DNA of 64,000 nt from Hyphomicrobiaceae bacterium (GCA_041397645.1 JAWKWE010000004.1:1612001-1676000); one strand, 5' to 3'. Shown: positions 1-9,732, numbered from the stretch's first letter. The notes: generated from the letters alone by a model not told the origin. A program made the numbers and translations.

Positions 1-1072
1 GGCCAGAACGCACATTCTGTTTTGTCCTATACGCCTCGATCTGGGCCGGCGACATCAGGCCGGCATGATTATCCTTGTGGCCTTGGAAGGGGAGGCCGAT
101 GCCCTTGATCGTGTATGCGATAAAGCAAGTCGGCCGGTCGTGATCGACCTCATGGAAAGCTTCCAGCAGGCTTTCCATGTCGTGGCCGCCGAGGTTGGAC
201 ATCAGCGCGATCAGTTCTTCATCCGAGCGCTTGGCGATCAACGCTCGCGCGGCGCTATTCGGGGGGAGGTCGCTCAATAAGCGCTTGCGGAATGCCGCAC
301 CGCCCTGGAAACACAGGGCGGCATAGAGCTGGTTGGGGCAGGCTTCAATCCAGGTCCTGAGATCCTCTCCACCCGGCTCCGCGAAGGCTGCCTGTTGCAG
401 CTTTCCGAACTTGATGACCACCACGTCCCAACCGTAGTTGGAGAACATGGTCTCGAATTTTTTGTAGAGGTCTTCGTGCACGACGGCGTCGAGACTCTGG
501 CGGTTGTAGTCGATAATCCACCAGGTGTTGCGAAGACCGTGTTTCCACCCCTCGATTAGCGCCTCGTGAATATTGCCTTCGTCAAGTTCTGCATCGCCCA
601 CGATTGCAATCATGCGGCCCTCGGGCCGATCTTTCATCAGCCCGTGGGACTTCGCGTAGTCCTGCACCAGTGATGCAAACAAGGTTTGCGCCACGCCCAG
701 GCCCACCGATCCGGTGGAGAAGTCCACATCGTCGGTGTCCTTCGTGCGCGAGGGATAAGACTGGGCTCCCTTGAGTGCGCGGAAATTCGCAAGCTTGTCG
801 CGCGTCTGGCGGCCAAACAGATATTGAATGGCGTGAAATGCGGGCGAAGCGTGGGGCTTCACCGCGACGCGGTCTTGTGGCTTCAAGACGTCGAAATAGA
901 GGGCTGACAGGATGGTTGCGGAGGACGCGGAGGAAGCCTGATGGCCGCCGACTTTCAAGCCATCGGCGCTCTTGCGAAGGTGGTTGGCGTTGTGAATCAT
1001 CCACGACGATAGCCACTGCACCTTCTGGTCCAGTGCGTTCAGGATCTCCAATTTCCGTCGTGCAACAGCCAT
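1..1072 (-). CDS. AceE/transketolase-like thiamine-diphosphate enzyme, N-terminal part (runs off window)
   Basis: This is the first ~357 codons of a gene that continues past the left edge of the window. The reading frame is open throughout. The start is the ATG at 1072, with a GGAG ribosome-binding site about 8 bases upstream. The protein carries the thiamine-diphosphate motif GDAELDEGN at residues 159-167, with the paired DYNRQ at about 188-192. Further along are the blocks SNLGGHD and IKGIGLPFQGHKDNHAG. These match the large homodimeric pyruvate dehydrogenase E1 (AceE)/transketolase family, often annotated simply as transketolase in Hyphomicrobiales (about 790 residues when complete). The expected role is oxidative decarboxylation of a 2-oxoacid, probably pyruvate. 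The substrate cannot be settled because the C-terminal half and the downstream genes are outside the window. Confidence 0.8.
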   Translation of the reverse strand, partial: MAVARRKLEILNALDQKVQWLSSWMIHNANHLRKSADGLKVGGHQASSASSATILSALYFDVLKPQDRVAVKPHASPAFHAIQYLFGRQTRDKLANFRALKGAQSYPSRTKDTDDVDFSTGSVGLGVAQTLFASLVQDYAKSHGLMKDRPEGRMIAIVGDAELDEGNIHEALIEGWKHGLRNTWWIIDYNRQSLDAVVHEDLYKKFETMFSNYGWDVVVIKFGKLQQAAFAEPGGEDLRTWIEACPNQLYAALCFQGGAAFRKRLLSDLPPNSAARALIAKRSDEELIALMSNLGGHDMESLLEAFHEVDHDRPTCFIAYTIKGIGLPFQGHKDNHAGLMSPAQIEAYRTKQNVRSG

Positions 1073-1235
1073 GGCGCTTCGCTCCGGGGGTTTGTTATGA
1101 GCGCCGACTTTAGGCACAAACCCGAGACGAAGGATTCCAATTTAGTCCACTTTTCCCGAAATAATTGGACGATGGTACCAAAATATGAAAAAAATTGGAT
1201 AAATCCACCAATGTGCTGGATGGCGGTCCGGGGCA

Positions 1236-1700
1236 CTACCGCAAATAGGGTAAGAAATCTTCCGCATCTTGAACGTCCGGGCTTCCGGTTTTGGCGTGCG
1301 CCAACGGCCCGGTCTTGCGAACGTGAGACCACACAACCCCGTCGGAAAACGTAACGCGCGTCTCGATGGATTTCAGTCCTCCGGTCAACGCGCATGAGGA
1401 GCGCACCAGTTCCACGTGTCCCGCAGCAACCGCCTCCGCAATCGCGCCGAACAGGGCGAAGTCGTCTATCGCGCGATCCTCGAAGCGCTCGGTGCAAAGC
1501 GAAAGGTCGAATTTCTGATCGTTGCGCAGCACCAGCGTCATGGGACAAGCGCCGGACGTTTTCGGGCGGGCGCTGATGCGCCAGTAGCCGCTTGCGTCGC
1601 GGATCTCAATATTGGCCGCATCCTTGAGTGGGTCGGCCCATTGAGTCAACTGTTGAGTGACTGCCGCCAATTCGTTGCGGAAGACGTCATCGGGATACAT
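1236..1700 (-). CDS. conserved hypothetical protein, 154 aa
   Basis: I do not recognise this family. The chosen start (ATG at 1700) gives MYPDDVFRNELAAV; an in-frame ATG 10 codons upstream adds only a Gly/Ser-rich stretch. The protein is soluble, with no signal peptide or membrane segment. It mixes acidic stretches with a predicted beta-rich middle (DASGYWRISARPKT) and two cysteines. It lies about 160 bases upstream of the AceE-like gene on the same strand, and downstream of yejF, from which its start is about 50 bases away. It could be the last gene of the yej operon or the first of the next unit. Codon use matches its neighbours, which supports a real gene. Confidence 0.55.
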   Translation of the reverse strand: MYPDDVFRNELAAVTQQLTQWADPLKDAANIEIRDASGYWRISARPKTSGACPMTLVLRNDQKFDLSLCTERFEDRAIDDFALFGAIAEAVAAGHVELVRSSCALTGGLKSIETRVTFSDGVVWSHVRKTGPLAHAKTGSPDVQDAEDFLPYLR

Positions 1701-1748
1701 TGAGCCCCCACCGCTCGTGCCTTGGCCCACGTGGCAGGGCCGTGTCTG

Positions 1749-3377
1749 TTAGCCAGCGATTTCGCCGTTGTGCGCAACTCTATGATCAAGCGCGGCGGCG
1801 AGCAACGCGCGTGTGTAATCTTCCTTGGGATGAGCGAACACGTCCGCTGCCGGCCCCTCTTCGACCACCTTCCCGTTACGCATGACGATGACATAGTTGG
1901 AAAGCGCGCGAACCACTTTGAGGTCGTGGCTGATGAAAAGGTAAGCCAACCCCCGCTTGCGTTGCAGTTCGCGCAGCAGATCCACGATTTGAGCCTGTAC
2001 GCTCATGTCGAGGGCACTGGTGGGCTCGTCCAGCATGACGAACTTAGGTTCAAGGACCATGGCGCGCGCAATCGCGATGCGCTGTCGCTGGCCGCCGGAA
2101 AATTCATGCGGATAGCGATCCTGAGCGGCAGCTTCCAGCCCGACTTCGACAAGAGCCTGGGAGACGCGCGCGCGGCGGCCATCCTCGTCCAGCTGCGGCT
2201 GCAGGATGATGAGCCCTTCCTCGATGATCTGCCCCACTGTCAATCGCGGCGACAAGGATCCGTAAGGGTCCTGGAAAACGATCTGCATTTCCTTGCGGAG
2301 CGGTCGCATCTGCTTTGAAGAGAAGGCGTCGATACGCTGGCCCACGTAGGCGATCGGTCCCTTGGACGAGATAAGGCGCAGGATCGCGAGGCCGAGCGTC
2401 GTCTTGCCCGATCCGGATTCTCCCACCACGCCGAGCGTTTCGCCCGCCCGCAGCTTCATCGACAACCCGTCGACGGCCTTCACGTAGTCGACTGTTTTCT
2501 GCAGCAGGCCGCGCTTGATCGGGAACCAGACTTTGAGATCGTCGGTCTCGACCACGACCGGCGCATTGGGATTTGCTGCCGGGGGTTGACCTTTTGGCTC
2601 TGCCGCCAACAGGTGGCGCGTATACGGGTGCTGTGGAGATTGGAAGATGTCGCTCGCCTTGCCGTTCTCCACGATCAGGCCGTTTTGCATGACGTAAACG
2701 CGGTCGGCCATGCGCCGGACAATGCCAAGGTCGTGCGTGATCAGGAGCATCGCCATGCCCATCTCTTTCTGGAGCTGCTTCAGCAGTTCCAAGATCTGAG
2801 CCTGAATGGTTACATCGAGCGCTGTTGTTGGTTCGTCGGCGATGAGCAGATCCGGTTCATTCGCCAGCGCAATGGCGATCATCACGCGCTGGCGTTGGCC
2901 GCCAGAAAGCTGATGCGGATAGGAACTCAACCGCTTTTCGGGATCGCGAATGCCGACCTTGGAGAGCAGCTCGATGATCCGCGGCCGGGCTTGTGCATCG
3001 CTCAGGCCCTTGTGCAGCTTGATGATCTCGCCCACCTGCTTTTCGATCGTATGCAGCGGATTGAGCGTGGTCATCGGTTCCTGAAAGATGATGGAGATGC
3101 GGTCGCCGCGAATGGCGCGCATATCCTTCTCAGGCAGCTTCAGAATGTCTTTGCCTTCAAATTTGATCTCGCCGGTCGGATGACTGGCCGATTGCGGCAA
3201 CAGGCGCAGAATGGAGAGTGCCGAGACCGTCTTGCCAGAACCGGACTCGCCAACAAGCGCAACAGTCTCGCCCTTGGCGATGTTGAACGAAACGCCCTTG
3301 ACGACGCGCGCGGCTTGCGCGCCCTCGCCGAACTCGACGGACAGGTCTTTGACGTCGATGAGAGGAGCGATTGTCAT
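1749..3377 (-). CDS. yejF: microcin C/oligopeptide ABC transporter, fused ATP-binding protein YejF
   Basis: The 542-residue protein holds two ABC ATPase domains in tandem, the usual YejF form. Domain 1 has a Walker A GESGSGKT at residues 43-50, the signature LSGGQRQR and Walker B LLIADEP. Domain 2 repeats GESGSGKT, FSGGQRQR and FVMLDEP in the C-terminal half. Each domain also carries the oligopeptide/dipeptide C-terminal extension with a PxHPYT-like element (QHPYTRHLL; KEDYTRALL). It powers uptake of peptides through the YejB/YejE permease at the inner membrane. The gene follows yejE by 2 bases and is the last clear member of the yejA-yejB-yejE-yejF run, all transcribed leftward. Confidence 0.95.
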   Translation of the reverse strand: MTIAPLIDVKDLSVEFGEGAQAARVVKGVSFNIAKGETVALVGESGSGKTVSALSILRLLPQSASHPTGEIKFEGKDILKLPEKDMRAIRGDRISIIFQEPMTTLNPLHTIEKQVGEIIKLHKGLSDAQARPRIIELLSKVGIRDPEKRLSSYPHQLSGGQRQRVMIAIALANEPDLLIADEPTTALDVTIQAQILELLKQLQKEMGMAMLLITHDLGIVRRMADRVYVMQNGLIVENGKASDIFQSPQHPYTRHLLAAEPKGQPPAANPNAPVVVETDDLKVWFPIKRGLLQKTVDYVKAVDGLSMKLRAGETLGVVGESGSGKTTLGLAILRLISSKGPIAYVGQRIDAFSSKQMRPLRKEMQIVFQDPYGSLSPRLTVGQIIEEGLIILQPQLDEDGRRARVSQALVEVGLEAAAQDRYPHEFSGGQRQRIAIARAMVLEPKFVMLDEPTSALDMSVQAQIVDLLRELQRKRGLAYLFISHDLKVVRALSNYVIVMRNGKVVEEGPAADVFAHPKEDYTRALLAAALDHRVAHNGEIAG

Positions 3378-3379
3378 TG

Positions 3380-4582
3380 CTATTTGGCCTGCCTGAAGGT
3401 TTTGCGCGGGTCGAGCGCATCGCGCACGGCTTCACCCATGAAGATCGCCAGCGACAGGATGATCGACACGGCGATGAAGCCGGAAATGCCGAGCCATGGC
3501 GCTTCGACGTGCTTCTTGCCCTGGAGCAACAGCTCGCCGAGCGATGGTGAACCGATCGGCATGCCAAGGCCAAGGAAGTCGAGGGCAGTGAGAGACGAAA
3601 TCGCGCCCGACAGCCGGAACGGCAGGAAGGTCAGCGTTGCGACCATGGCGTTAGGCAGCAAATGCTTGAACATGATCTGCCAATCGGTGAGGCCGAGGGC
3701 GCGGGCCGCGCGCACGTACTCCAGATTTCGTCCGCGAAGGAATTCCGCGCGCACCACGCCGACCAGCGACGTCCACGAGAACAGCAGAAGGATGCCCAGC
3801 AGCGTCCAAAATCCGGGAATGAACATCGAGGAGATGATCAGCAACACGAACAGTTCTGGAATCGAGTTCCATATTTCCAGGATGCGCTGGAAGATGAGGT
3901 CGATCCGTCCGCCAAAATAGCCTTGAACGGCGCCAGCAAAGACGCCGATTGCCGACGACAGAATTGTCAGCAGCAAACCGAACAGGACAGAGATTCTAAA
4001 GCCGTAGATCACACGGGCCAGAACGTCGCGTCCCTGGTCGTCGAGCCCAAGCCAGTTGGTGTTGCCGAAGGCTTCAAACCGCGCGATCTGATCTGCGGGC
4101 GCGTCACACAGCGGCATCGAGGTCGCCCATGGCGGCGGCGCGGGATAGCCAAGACAGGTATCCTTGTCCTTCATCCTTCCCGGATAGTCGCGATTGATCG
4201 TATCGTAGGAGTAGCGGATCGGTGGCCAAAGCATCCAGCCGTTCGCGTTGATCTCTTCAATGATATGCGGTGCCTTGTAGTCCGTGACTGCGAGGAAGCC
4301 CCCGAATTTCTCTTCCGGATAATCGACGAAAACGGGCGAGAGCAATTCGCCCTTGTAGCTGACGAGCAGCGGGCGATCGTTGGCAATAAATTCGGCTAAC
4401 AGCGTCAGGACGAACAAGGCCGCGAAGATGAGGAAGCTGCGGTAGCCCGCCTTGTGGGCCTTGAAGCGTTCCAGGCGACGGCGGTTGACCGGCGACAAAG
4501 AGAACCACGAACGGCGCGCCTTCGGCGTTTCTTTTTGATCGGCGCTCGCGACAGTATCGGATGTCTTCTTGTCCATGCTCAC
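3380..4582 (-). CDS. yejE: microcin C/oligopeptide ABC transporter permease YejE
   Basis: This 400-residue inner-membrane permease belongs to the binding-protein-dependent (DppC/OppC) family. A charged cytoplasmic N-terminus leads into a first TM (FLIFAALFVLTLLAEFIAN). A long periplasmic segment typical of YejE follows, then the conserved GLDDQGRDVLARVIYGFRIS block and five further TM segments. The EAA loop (EYVRAARALGLTDWQIMFKHLLPN) contacts the ATPase. The N-terminus overlaps the end of yejB by 4 bases (ATGA), indicating translational coupling. With YejB it forms the channel for oligopeptides; in enterobacteria the system also admits microcin C. Confidence 0.95.
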   Translation of the reverse strand: MSMDKKTSDTVASADQKETPKARRSWFSLSPVNRRRLERFKAHKAGYRSFLIFAALFVLTLLAEFIANDRPLLVSYKGELLSPVFVDYPEEKFGGFLAVTDYKAPHIIEEINANGWMLWPPIRYSYDTINRDYPGRMKDKDTCLGYPAPPPWATSMPLCDAPADQIARFEAFGNTNWLGLDDQGRDVLARVIYGFRISVLFGLLLTILSSAIGVFAGAVQGYFGGRIDLIFQRILEIWNSIPELFVLLIISSMFIPGFWTLLGILLLFSWTSLVGVVRAEFLRGRNLEYVRAARALGLTDWQIMFKHLLPNAMVATLTFLPFRLSGAISSLTALDFLGLGMPIGSPSLGELLLQGKKHVEAPWLGISGFIAVSIILSLAIFMGEAVRDALDPRKTFRQAK

Positions 4583-5703
4583 ACCTCGCGCGTCTCAAAG
4601 TCGATGCGCGGATCGACGAGCGTGTAGGTGAAGTCGGAGATGATGCCGACCACCAGACCCAGAAGCGAGAAAATATACAAGGAGGCAAATACCACCGGAT
4701 AGTCGCGCTTCTCGATGCTTTCCAGCGACAACAGTCCAAGGCCGTCGAGTGAAAAGATGGTCTCGATCAGTAGCGAGCCGGAGAAGAAGGCGCTGATGAA
4801 GGCTGCGGGAAATCCGGCGATGATGAGCAGCATCGCGTTTCGGAAGATGTGGCCATAAAGCACTTGGTTCTCGGTCAGGCCTTTCGCGCGGGCCGCGACG
4901 ACGTACTGCTTTCTGATCTCATCGAGAAACGAGTTCTTGGTGAGAAACGTCATGGTCGTGAACGAGCCGATCGCCATTGCGATCATGGGCAGCGTCAAGT
5001 GCCAGAAGTAGTCGGTGATCTTGCCGAACCAGGACAGCTGATCCCAGTTGTCGGAGAACAGCCCTCGCGAAGGGAACCAATGAAAGAAAGACGAGCCGGC
5101 AAAAAGTATGAGCAGGAGTACCGCAAACAGAAAGCCTGGGATGGCATAGCCCACCACCAGCACGCCGCTGGTCCAGGTGTCGAAGCGAGATCCATCTTGG
5201 ACCGCTTTGCGGATGCCGAGCGGAATTGAAATCAGATAGGTCAGTAGCGTCATCCAAAGCCCGAGCGAAATGGAAACCGGCAGCTTCTCCTTGATGAGGT
5301 CGAGCACCGGAATATCCCGGAAGTAGCTCTTTCCGAAGTTGAAGGTCAGATAGTTCTTCATCATCAGAATGAAGCGCTCATAAGCAGGTTTGTCGAAGCC
5401 ATATTGCTTTTCAAGGCTCTTGATGAAGGCAGGGTCCAGCCCTTGCGCGCCGCGATATTTCGACGTCACGGCATCGGCGGCACCCTGGCCGAGCGCACCG
5501 GCTTGCCCCGCGCCAGCGCCAAGGCCATCGCCCGTTCCGCCGCCCATGCGTCCCGCGATGGATGAGGAGTGCCCCATCAGCTGTGCGATCATCCGTTCAA
5601 CCGGACCGCCCGGTGCAAACTGAATGATGACGAACGAAAACAGCATGATCCCGAAAAGTGTCGGGAAAATCAGCAGAAAGCGTTTGAGCAGGTAGGTGGC
5701 CAT
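4579..5703 (-). CDS. yejB: microcin C/oligopeptide ABC transporter permease YejB
   Basis: This 374-residue permease of the DppB/OppB family begins with the classical MATYLLKRFLLIFPTLFGI first TM and the QFAPGGPVERM motif. Between the first two TMs sits a Gly/Ala-rich insert (residues ~50-75, MGGGTGDGLGAGAG), typical of alphaproteobacterial YejB. About six TM segments follow. The EAA loop (YVVAARAKGLTENQVLYGHIFRN) is intact and the C-terminus ends LVDPRIDFE, as in the family. It pairs with YejE. The gene starts about 25 bases after the upstream solute-binding protein gene and overlaps yejE by 4 bases. Confidence 0.95.
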   Translation of the reverse strand: MATYLLKRFLLIFPTLFGIMLFSFVIIQFAPGGPVERMIAQLMGHSSSIAGRMGGGTGDGLGAGAGQAGALGQGAADAVTSKYRGAQGLDPAFIKSLEKQYGFDKPAYERFILMMKNYLTFNFGKSYFRDIPVLDLIKEKLPVSISLGLWMTLLTYLISIPLGIRKAVQDGSRFDTWTSGVLVVGYAIPGFLFAVLLLILFAGSSFFHWFPSRGLFSDNWDQLSWFGKITDYFWHLTLPMIAMAIGSFTTMTFLTKNSFLDEIRKQYVVAARAKGLTENQVLYGHIFRNAMLLIIAGFPAAFISAFFSGSLLIETIFSLDGLGLLSLESIEKRDYPVVFASLYIFSLLGLVVGIISDFTYTLVDPRIDFETREV

Positions 5704-5727
5704 TGGCGCGCTACTATTCCCTTCGCT

Positions 5728-7608
5728 TCATTTTGTGGCTTCGCCCGGAGCGGACTTTTCGGTCAAGGCATCCGCTTTGCCCTTATCATACCACCACGTG
5801 TCAAGCACGCCTGGATCGTACTTCGCACTCGTGGCAGGCCTTGAATACTTGTCCCAATAGGCAACGTTATGGACGGGCTTGTACCAGTGAGGAACCCAAT
5901 AGTGGGAGCTTCTCAGCACGCGGTCGATCGCGCGGGTTGCGGTCACAAGCTCTTCACGCGATTTGGCCGCTGTTACTTTGTCGATCAACGCGTCGATTAC
6001 AGGGTCTGCGATGCCTGACAGGTTTTGAGAACCATCCATCGTCGCAGACCTTGAGCCCCAGTAGCCCCTCAGCTCCACACCAGGCGTAAGTCGCAAGACA
6101 TAACGCTGGACGGTGACGTCGAAATCAAAACTCTTCATGCGCCGTTCGTACTGCGCCGGATCGACACGACGCGCCGTCGCGTTGACGCCGATTTTGCGCA
6201 AGTTCTCGACATAGGGTTGAATGATGCGCTCGAAGGCGTCCTCGAAAAACAGGAACTCGATATCGAGCGTATCTCCCTTGGCGTTATGCTGCAGCCGATC
6301 GGGGCCAATGCTCCAGCCGGCGGCCTTGAGAAGGTCAAAGGCTTTGCGCAGATTTTCGCGGTTGTTTCCGCTGCCGTCCGTGACGGGAGGCGAGTAGACC
6401 TCGCCAAAGACGCCCGCGGGCACCTTGTCCTTGAAAGGCTCCAGCAGCGCCACCTCTTGCGGTGAGGGTTTGCCGGTTGCCTTCATGTCGGAGTTTTCAA
6501 AAAAGCTCTGGGTGCGTGTGTAGAGGTTGTAAAACAGCTTCTTGTTAGACCATTCGAAATCAAAGGCTTGATCGAGCGCTTCCCTCACGCGGACATCCTT
6601 AAACTTGTCGCGCCGCGTATTGAGGAAGAAGCCCTGTGCACCAGACGGATTGGCGTCTGGGAGCGTATCGCGAATGAGGCGACCATTCTTGACCGCGGCG
6701 ACGTTGTAGCCCGTCGCCCAATCGACGGACGTGAATTCCTCGCGGTAATCAAGTCCACCGGACTTGATCGCCTCCAGCTCCGCCGTGCGGTCGCGGAAGG
6801 AATCGAAACGGATCTCATCGAAATTATTGCGTCCGCGATTGACCGGAAGATCCTTGGCCCAATAGTCGTCGCGTCGCTTGTAGGTAACGTAGGTTCCAGC
6901 CTTGAAATCTGAAATGAGATACGGCCCGGAGCCGAGCGGAGGTTCAAGGCTCGTTTCGTCGAACGGCTTTTTGTCGTAGTAGGCTTTCGAAAGCACGGGC
7001 AGACCGGCGAGGATCACCGGCAAATCGCGCACCAATGCACCTTGGAACGTGTATTGCACCGTGGCGTCGTCAGGCGCCTCTGCCTTTACGACTTCGCGCA
7101 GCGCAAGACCGATTGCGGGCGACCCCTTCTCTTTCAGAAGTTTAAACGAGTTGATAACGTCGGCGGCAGTGACAGGCGTTCCATCCGAAAACTTCGCCTC
7201 CTTGCGGAGTTTGAAGGTCACGGACATGCCGTCGGGCGCAACGTCGACCGTCTCGGCGACTAGGCCGTACATCGAGTCAGGCTCATCTTGCGCGCGCACC
7301 ATCAAACTATCGAACAGAAGGTCTGTTCCAGTCGCGGCGTCACCTTTGATGATGTAGGCGTTGAACGTATCGTAGGTCGGCGTGCCATTGGTGACGAAAC
7401 GGCCGCCCTTGGGCGCATCGGCATTCACATAATCGAAATGCTTGAAATCCGCCGGGTACTTCAATTCGCCGAATACGGACAAGCCGTGACGCGGCTCGGC
7501 TTGCGCGCCCGTGAGCGGCAACAGGGCGGTCAGAGCAGCCACTGTGACGGCACGGATCATTCCGCGCCGCTTCGCCGCCACTGCAATCCTCGTGTGCGTC
7601 ATTCGCAT
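5728..7608 (-). CDS. yejA: YejA-type extracellular solute-binding protein (SBP family 5), copy proximal to the permease
   Basis: This periplasmic peptide-binding protein has about 626 residues. The start is the ATG at 7608 (MRMTHTR), placed about 20 bases after the preceding gene; an upstream ATG at 7671 would overlap that gene. A signal peptide follows with an AQA-type cleavage site before EPRHGLSVFG. The family pattern is clear: LKYPADFKHFDYVNADAPKGG, the FNAYIIKGD loop, and the SGPYLISDF and NNFDEIRFD blocks. It is expected to deliver oligopeptides to YejBEF. It is a clear but divergent paralogue of the gene immediately upstream, so the transporter has two binding proteins. Confidence 0.9.
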   Translation of the reverse strand: MRMTHTRIAVAAKRRGMIRAVTVAALTALLPLTGAQAEPRHGLSVFGELKYPADFKHFDYVNADAPKGGRFVTNGTPTYDTFNAYIIKGDAATGTDLLFDSLMVRAQDEPDSMYGLVAETVDVAPDGMSVTFKLRKEAKFSDGTPVTAADVINSFKLLKEKGSPAIGLALREVVKAEAPDDATVQYTFQGALVRDLPVILAGLPVLSKAYYDKKPFDETSLEPPLGSGPYLISDFKAGTYVTYKRRDDYWAKDLPVNRGRNNFDEIRFDSFRDRTAELEAIKSGGLDYREEFTSVDWATGYNVAAVKNGRLIRDTLPDANPSGAQGFFLNTRRDKFKDVRVREALDQAFDFEWSNKKLFYNLYTRTQSFFENSDMKATGKPSPQEVALLEPFKDKVPAGVFGEVYSPPVTDGSGNNRENLRKAFDLLKAAGWSIGPDRLQHNAKGDTLDIEFLFFEDAFERIIQPYVENLRKIGVNATARRVDPAQYERRMKSFDFDVTVQRYVLRLTPGVELRGYWGSRSATMDGSQNLSGIADPVIDALIDKVTAAKSREELVTATRAIDRVLRSSHYWVPHWYKPVHNVAYWDKYSRPATSAKYDPGVLDTWWYDKGKADALTEKSAPGEATK

Positions 7609-7627
7609 CGGTTGGGGTATCCTCGTA

Positions 7628-9526
7628 CTAGCGCCCACGTGCGGCTTGCAGAGCCTTGTCCTTGGCGGCATCCAGCCACCACGATTGAATGGGGGCGGCG
7701 GGAGATTGGGACGGCAGCTTTTCCGGCCGTCCGAATTTATCCCAGTAGGCGATGCGATCGACGTTCAGATACCATTGCGGGACCATGTAGAAATTCCACA
7801 ACAGCACGCGGTCGAGCGCGCGCGTTGCGGCCACGAGACTTTCGCGGTCCTTGGCGGCGACGATATGGTCGATGATCTTGTCAATCGCCGGGTTTTTGAT
7901 GCCCCCGATATTTGCGCTGCCCTCGCGATCGGCTGCTGCGGAGCCGAAGTAATAGCGCTGCTCGTTGCCTGGTGAATGTGACTGGCCGATGCTGTGGACG
8001 ACGATATCGAAATCGAAGCTCTTGACGCGGCGCTCGTACTGCGAGCTGTCGACCATGCGCGCCGTTGCGTTGATACCGATCTTCTTCAGGTTCTCGATGT
8101 AGGGAAGCACGACGCGCTCGAAGTCGGGCTGCACGAGCAAGAACTCGACGTCCAATGTCTGGCCGGCGGCATTCGTCAGCTTCCCGCCCTTGAGTGTCCA
8201 ACCGGCGGCTGCCAGTAGCTTCACGGCCTCGCCGAGCTTTTTGTGTAGATCGGATGAGGTTTTGTAGACGGGGTTCGCATACTCGGTGGTAAAGATCTCA
8301 GGGGGAACTTCGTCCTTAACCTCGTTGAGGACCTCAAGCTCCTTGCCCTGCGGCAGTCCTTTGGCTGCCAGCTCGGAATTTGCGAAATAGCTGTCGAGGC
8401 GCGTGTAAGCGCCATAGAACAGCTTGCGGTTCATCTCCTCGAAATCCATGGCGTATGCGAACGCTTGGCGCACGCGAGGATCCTTGAACTTGTCGCGGCG
8501 CAGATTGAAGGCGAAACCCTGCATGCCGGAAACGCGCCCCTCAGGCAGCATTTCCTGTTTTACAAGGCCCTTCTTGCGCGCATCGAAATCGTACTGCGTG
8601 GCCCAAGAGGAGGCGGAGGTTTCCGTCCAAGTATCGATTAACCCGGATTTGAAGGCTTCAAACGCAGGCACGCGATCGCGGAAGTACTCAAAGCGAATCT
8701 CGTCGAAGTTCCACAGGCCTTTGGAGACAGGTAGATCTTTCGCCCAGTAGTCGGGATCGCGCCCATAGACGATGTTGCGGCTCGCTTCGAACGATTTGAT
8801 TTTGTAGGGACCGGATCCGAGCGGGACATCAAGCGAGGACTTGGTGATGTCGCGTTGCTTGCCCGAAGCGTCCGTACCCTTCCAATAATGTTCAGGCAAA
8901 ATGGTCAACTGGCTGACGATGAGTGGAAGTTCGCGGTTGCCCTTCATGTCGAAGGAGAACCTCACTTCGTGCTCGCCGGTCTTTTCCGCCTTCACGACGT
9001 TCTTGTAGTAGAGGGCATACTGCGGATTGGCCGCTTTAAGCGCATCCAGTGAGAAGATCACGTCCTCGGGTCGGACAGGCTTGCCATCCTGAAAATGGGC
9101 CTCGGGGCGCAGCTTGAACGTGACGGATGAAAAGTCGTCCGGGTGCGAAAGGCACTCAGCGATAAGTCCATATTCCGTCGAGGGTTCGTCGGGGCTGCTG
9201 AAGAAAAGGCTGTCGTACAGAAGGCCAAGACCGGCGGCCTCCGATCCCTGAATTGTGAAATTGTTGAAGCTGTCGTATCCGCCCATCGACCATTGGCGCA
9301 GCGTGCCGCCTTTGGGTGCGTCTGGATTGGCCCAATCGAAATTCTTGAAGTCCGCGGGCATCTTCGGCTGGCCGAGCAGAGAGACGGCAGGCACGCATTC
9401 TTCCGACGACGCTGCCGTTGTCTGCGGTGCATCGCTGTCTTGTGCGTTGGCTGAAGAAGGGGCGAAAACGAATTGAGACAACAGCAAGAGTGCGGCGGCG
9501 CCGGTGAAATGAGGCTTGAAGCGCAT
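7628..9526 (-). CDS. YejA-type extracellular solute-binding protein (SBP family 5), first gene of the yej operon
   Basis: A second YejA-like binding protein, about 632 residues. The start is the ATG at 9526 with GGAGGA upstream, giving a signal peptide (MRFKPHFTGAAALLLLSQFV) that ends near SANA-QDSD. It shares the architecture of its downstream paralogue: PADFKNFDWANPDAPKGG, FNNFTIQGSEAAG, LGSGPYKIKSF, WNFDEIRFEYFRDR. Many ligand-pocket positions differ between the two, which suggests different substrate preference. About 20 bases separate the two genes, so they are co-transcribed. The promoter should lie between 9527 and the hairpin at 9672. Confidence 0.9.
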   Translation of the reverse strand: MRFKPHFTGAAALLLLSQFVFAPSSANAQDSDAPQTTAASSEECVPAVSLLGQPKMPADFKNFDWANPDAPKGGTLRQWSMGGYDSFNNFTIQGSEAAGLGLLYDSLFFSSPDEPSTEYGLIAECLSHPDDFSSVTFKLRPEAHFQDGKPVRPEDVIFSLDALKAANPQYALYYKNVVKAEKTGEHEVRFSFDMKGNRELPLIVSQLTILPEHYWKGTDASGKQRDITKSSLDVPLGSGPYKIKSFEASRNIVYGRDPDYWAKDLPVSKGLWNFDEIRFEYFRDRVPAFEAFKSGLIDTWTETSASSWATQYDFDARKKGLVKQEMLPEGRVSGMQGFAFNLRRDKFKDPRVRQAFAYAMDFEEMNRKLFYGAYTRLDSYFANSELAAKGLPQGKELEVLNEVKDEVPPEIFTTEYANPVYKTSSDLHKKLGEAVKLLAAAGWTLKGGKLTNAAGQTLDVEFLLVQPDFERVVLPYIENLKKIGINATARMVDSSQYERRVKSFDFDIVVHSIGQSHSPGNEQRYYFGSAAADREGSANIGGIKNPAIDKIIDHIVAAKDRESLVAATRALDRVLLWNFYMVPQWYLNVDRIAYWDKFGRPEKLPSQSPAAPIQSWWLDAAKDKALQAARGR

Positions 9527-9671
9527 GTCCGGTGTCGATCCTCCGAGTACCCTTGATGAATTCAGTAGTGCCAGCCTGCGCCTGCTCACGCAGCCCTTGA
9601 AATTAGCATGAGCGCATGATGCGGGCACAACTCACGCACACGTCCGCAAGTCGCCTCTGCTCCAACGAAAA

Positions 9672-9698
9672 CGACCCTGCCGAGCGCCGGCAGGGTCG
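9672..9698 (-). terminator. hairpin terminator downstream of the cytochrome c gene
   Basis: An 11-bp perfect stem (CGACCCTGCCG with its complement) closes a 5-base loop. On the minus strand it is followed by a short T-run (TTTTCGTT). It lies 35 bases after the stop of the leftward cytochrome c gene and separates it from the yej operon. Confidence 0.75.
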
Positions 9699-9732
9699 CA
9701 GGTTTTCTGGGGTGTTGCGAGTTAACTCGCTG

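Noticed and set aside
2586..3920. A 444-codon plus-strand open frame
   Set aside because: Antisense to yejF and yejE, both clear. GC-rich third positions keep the opposite strand open.
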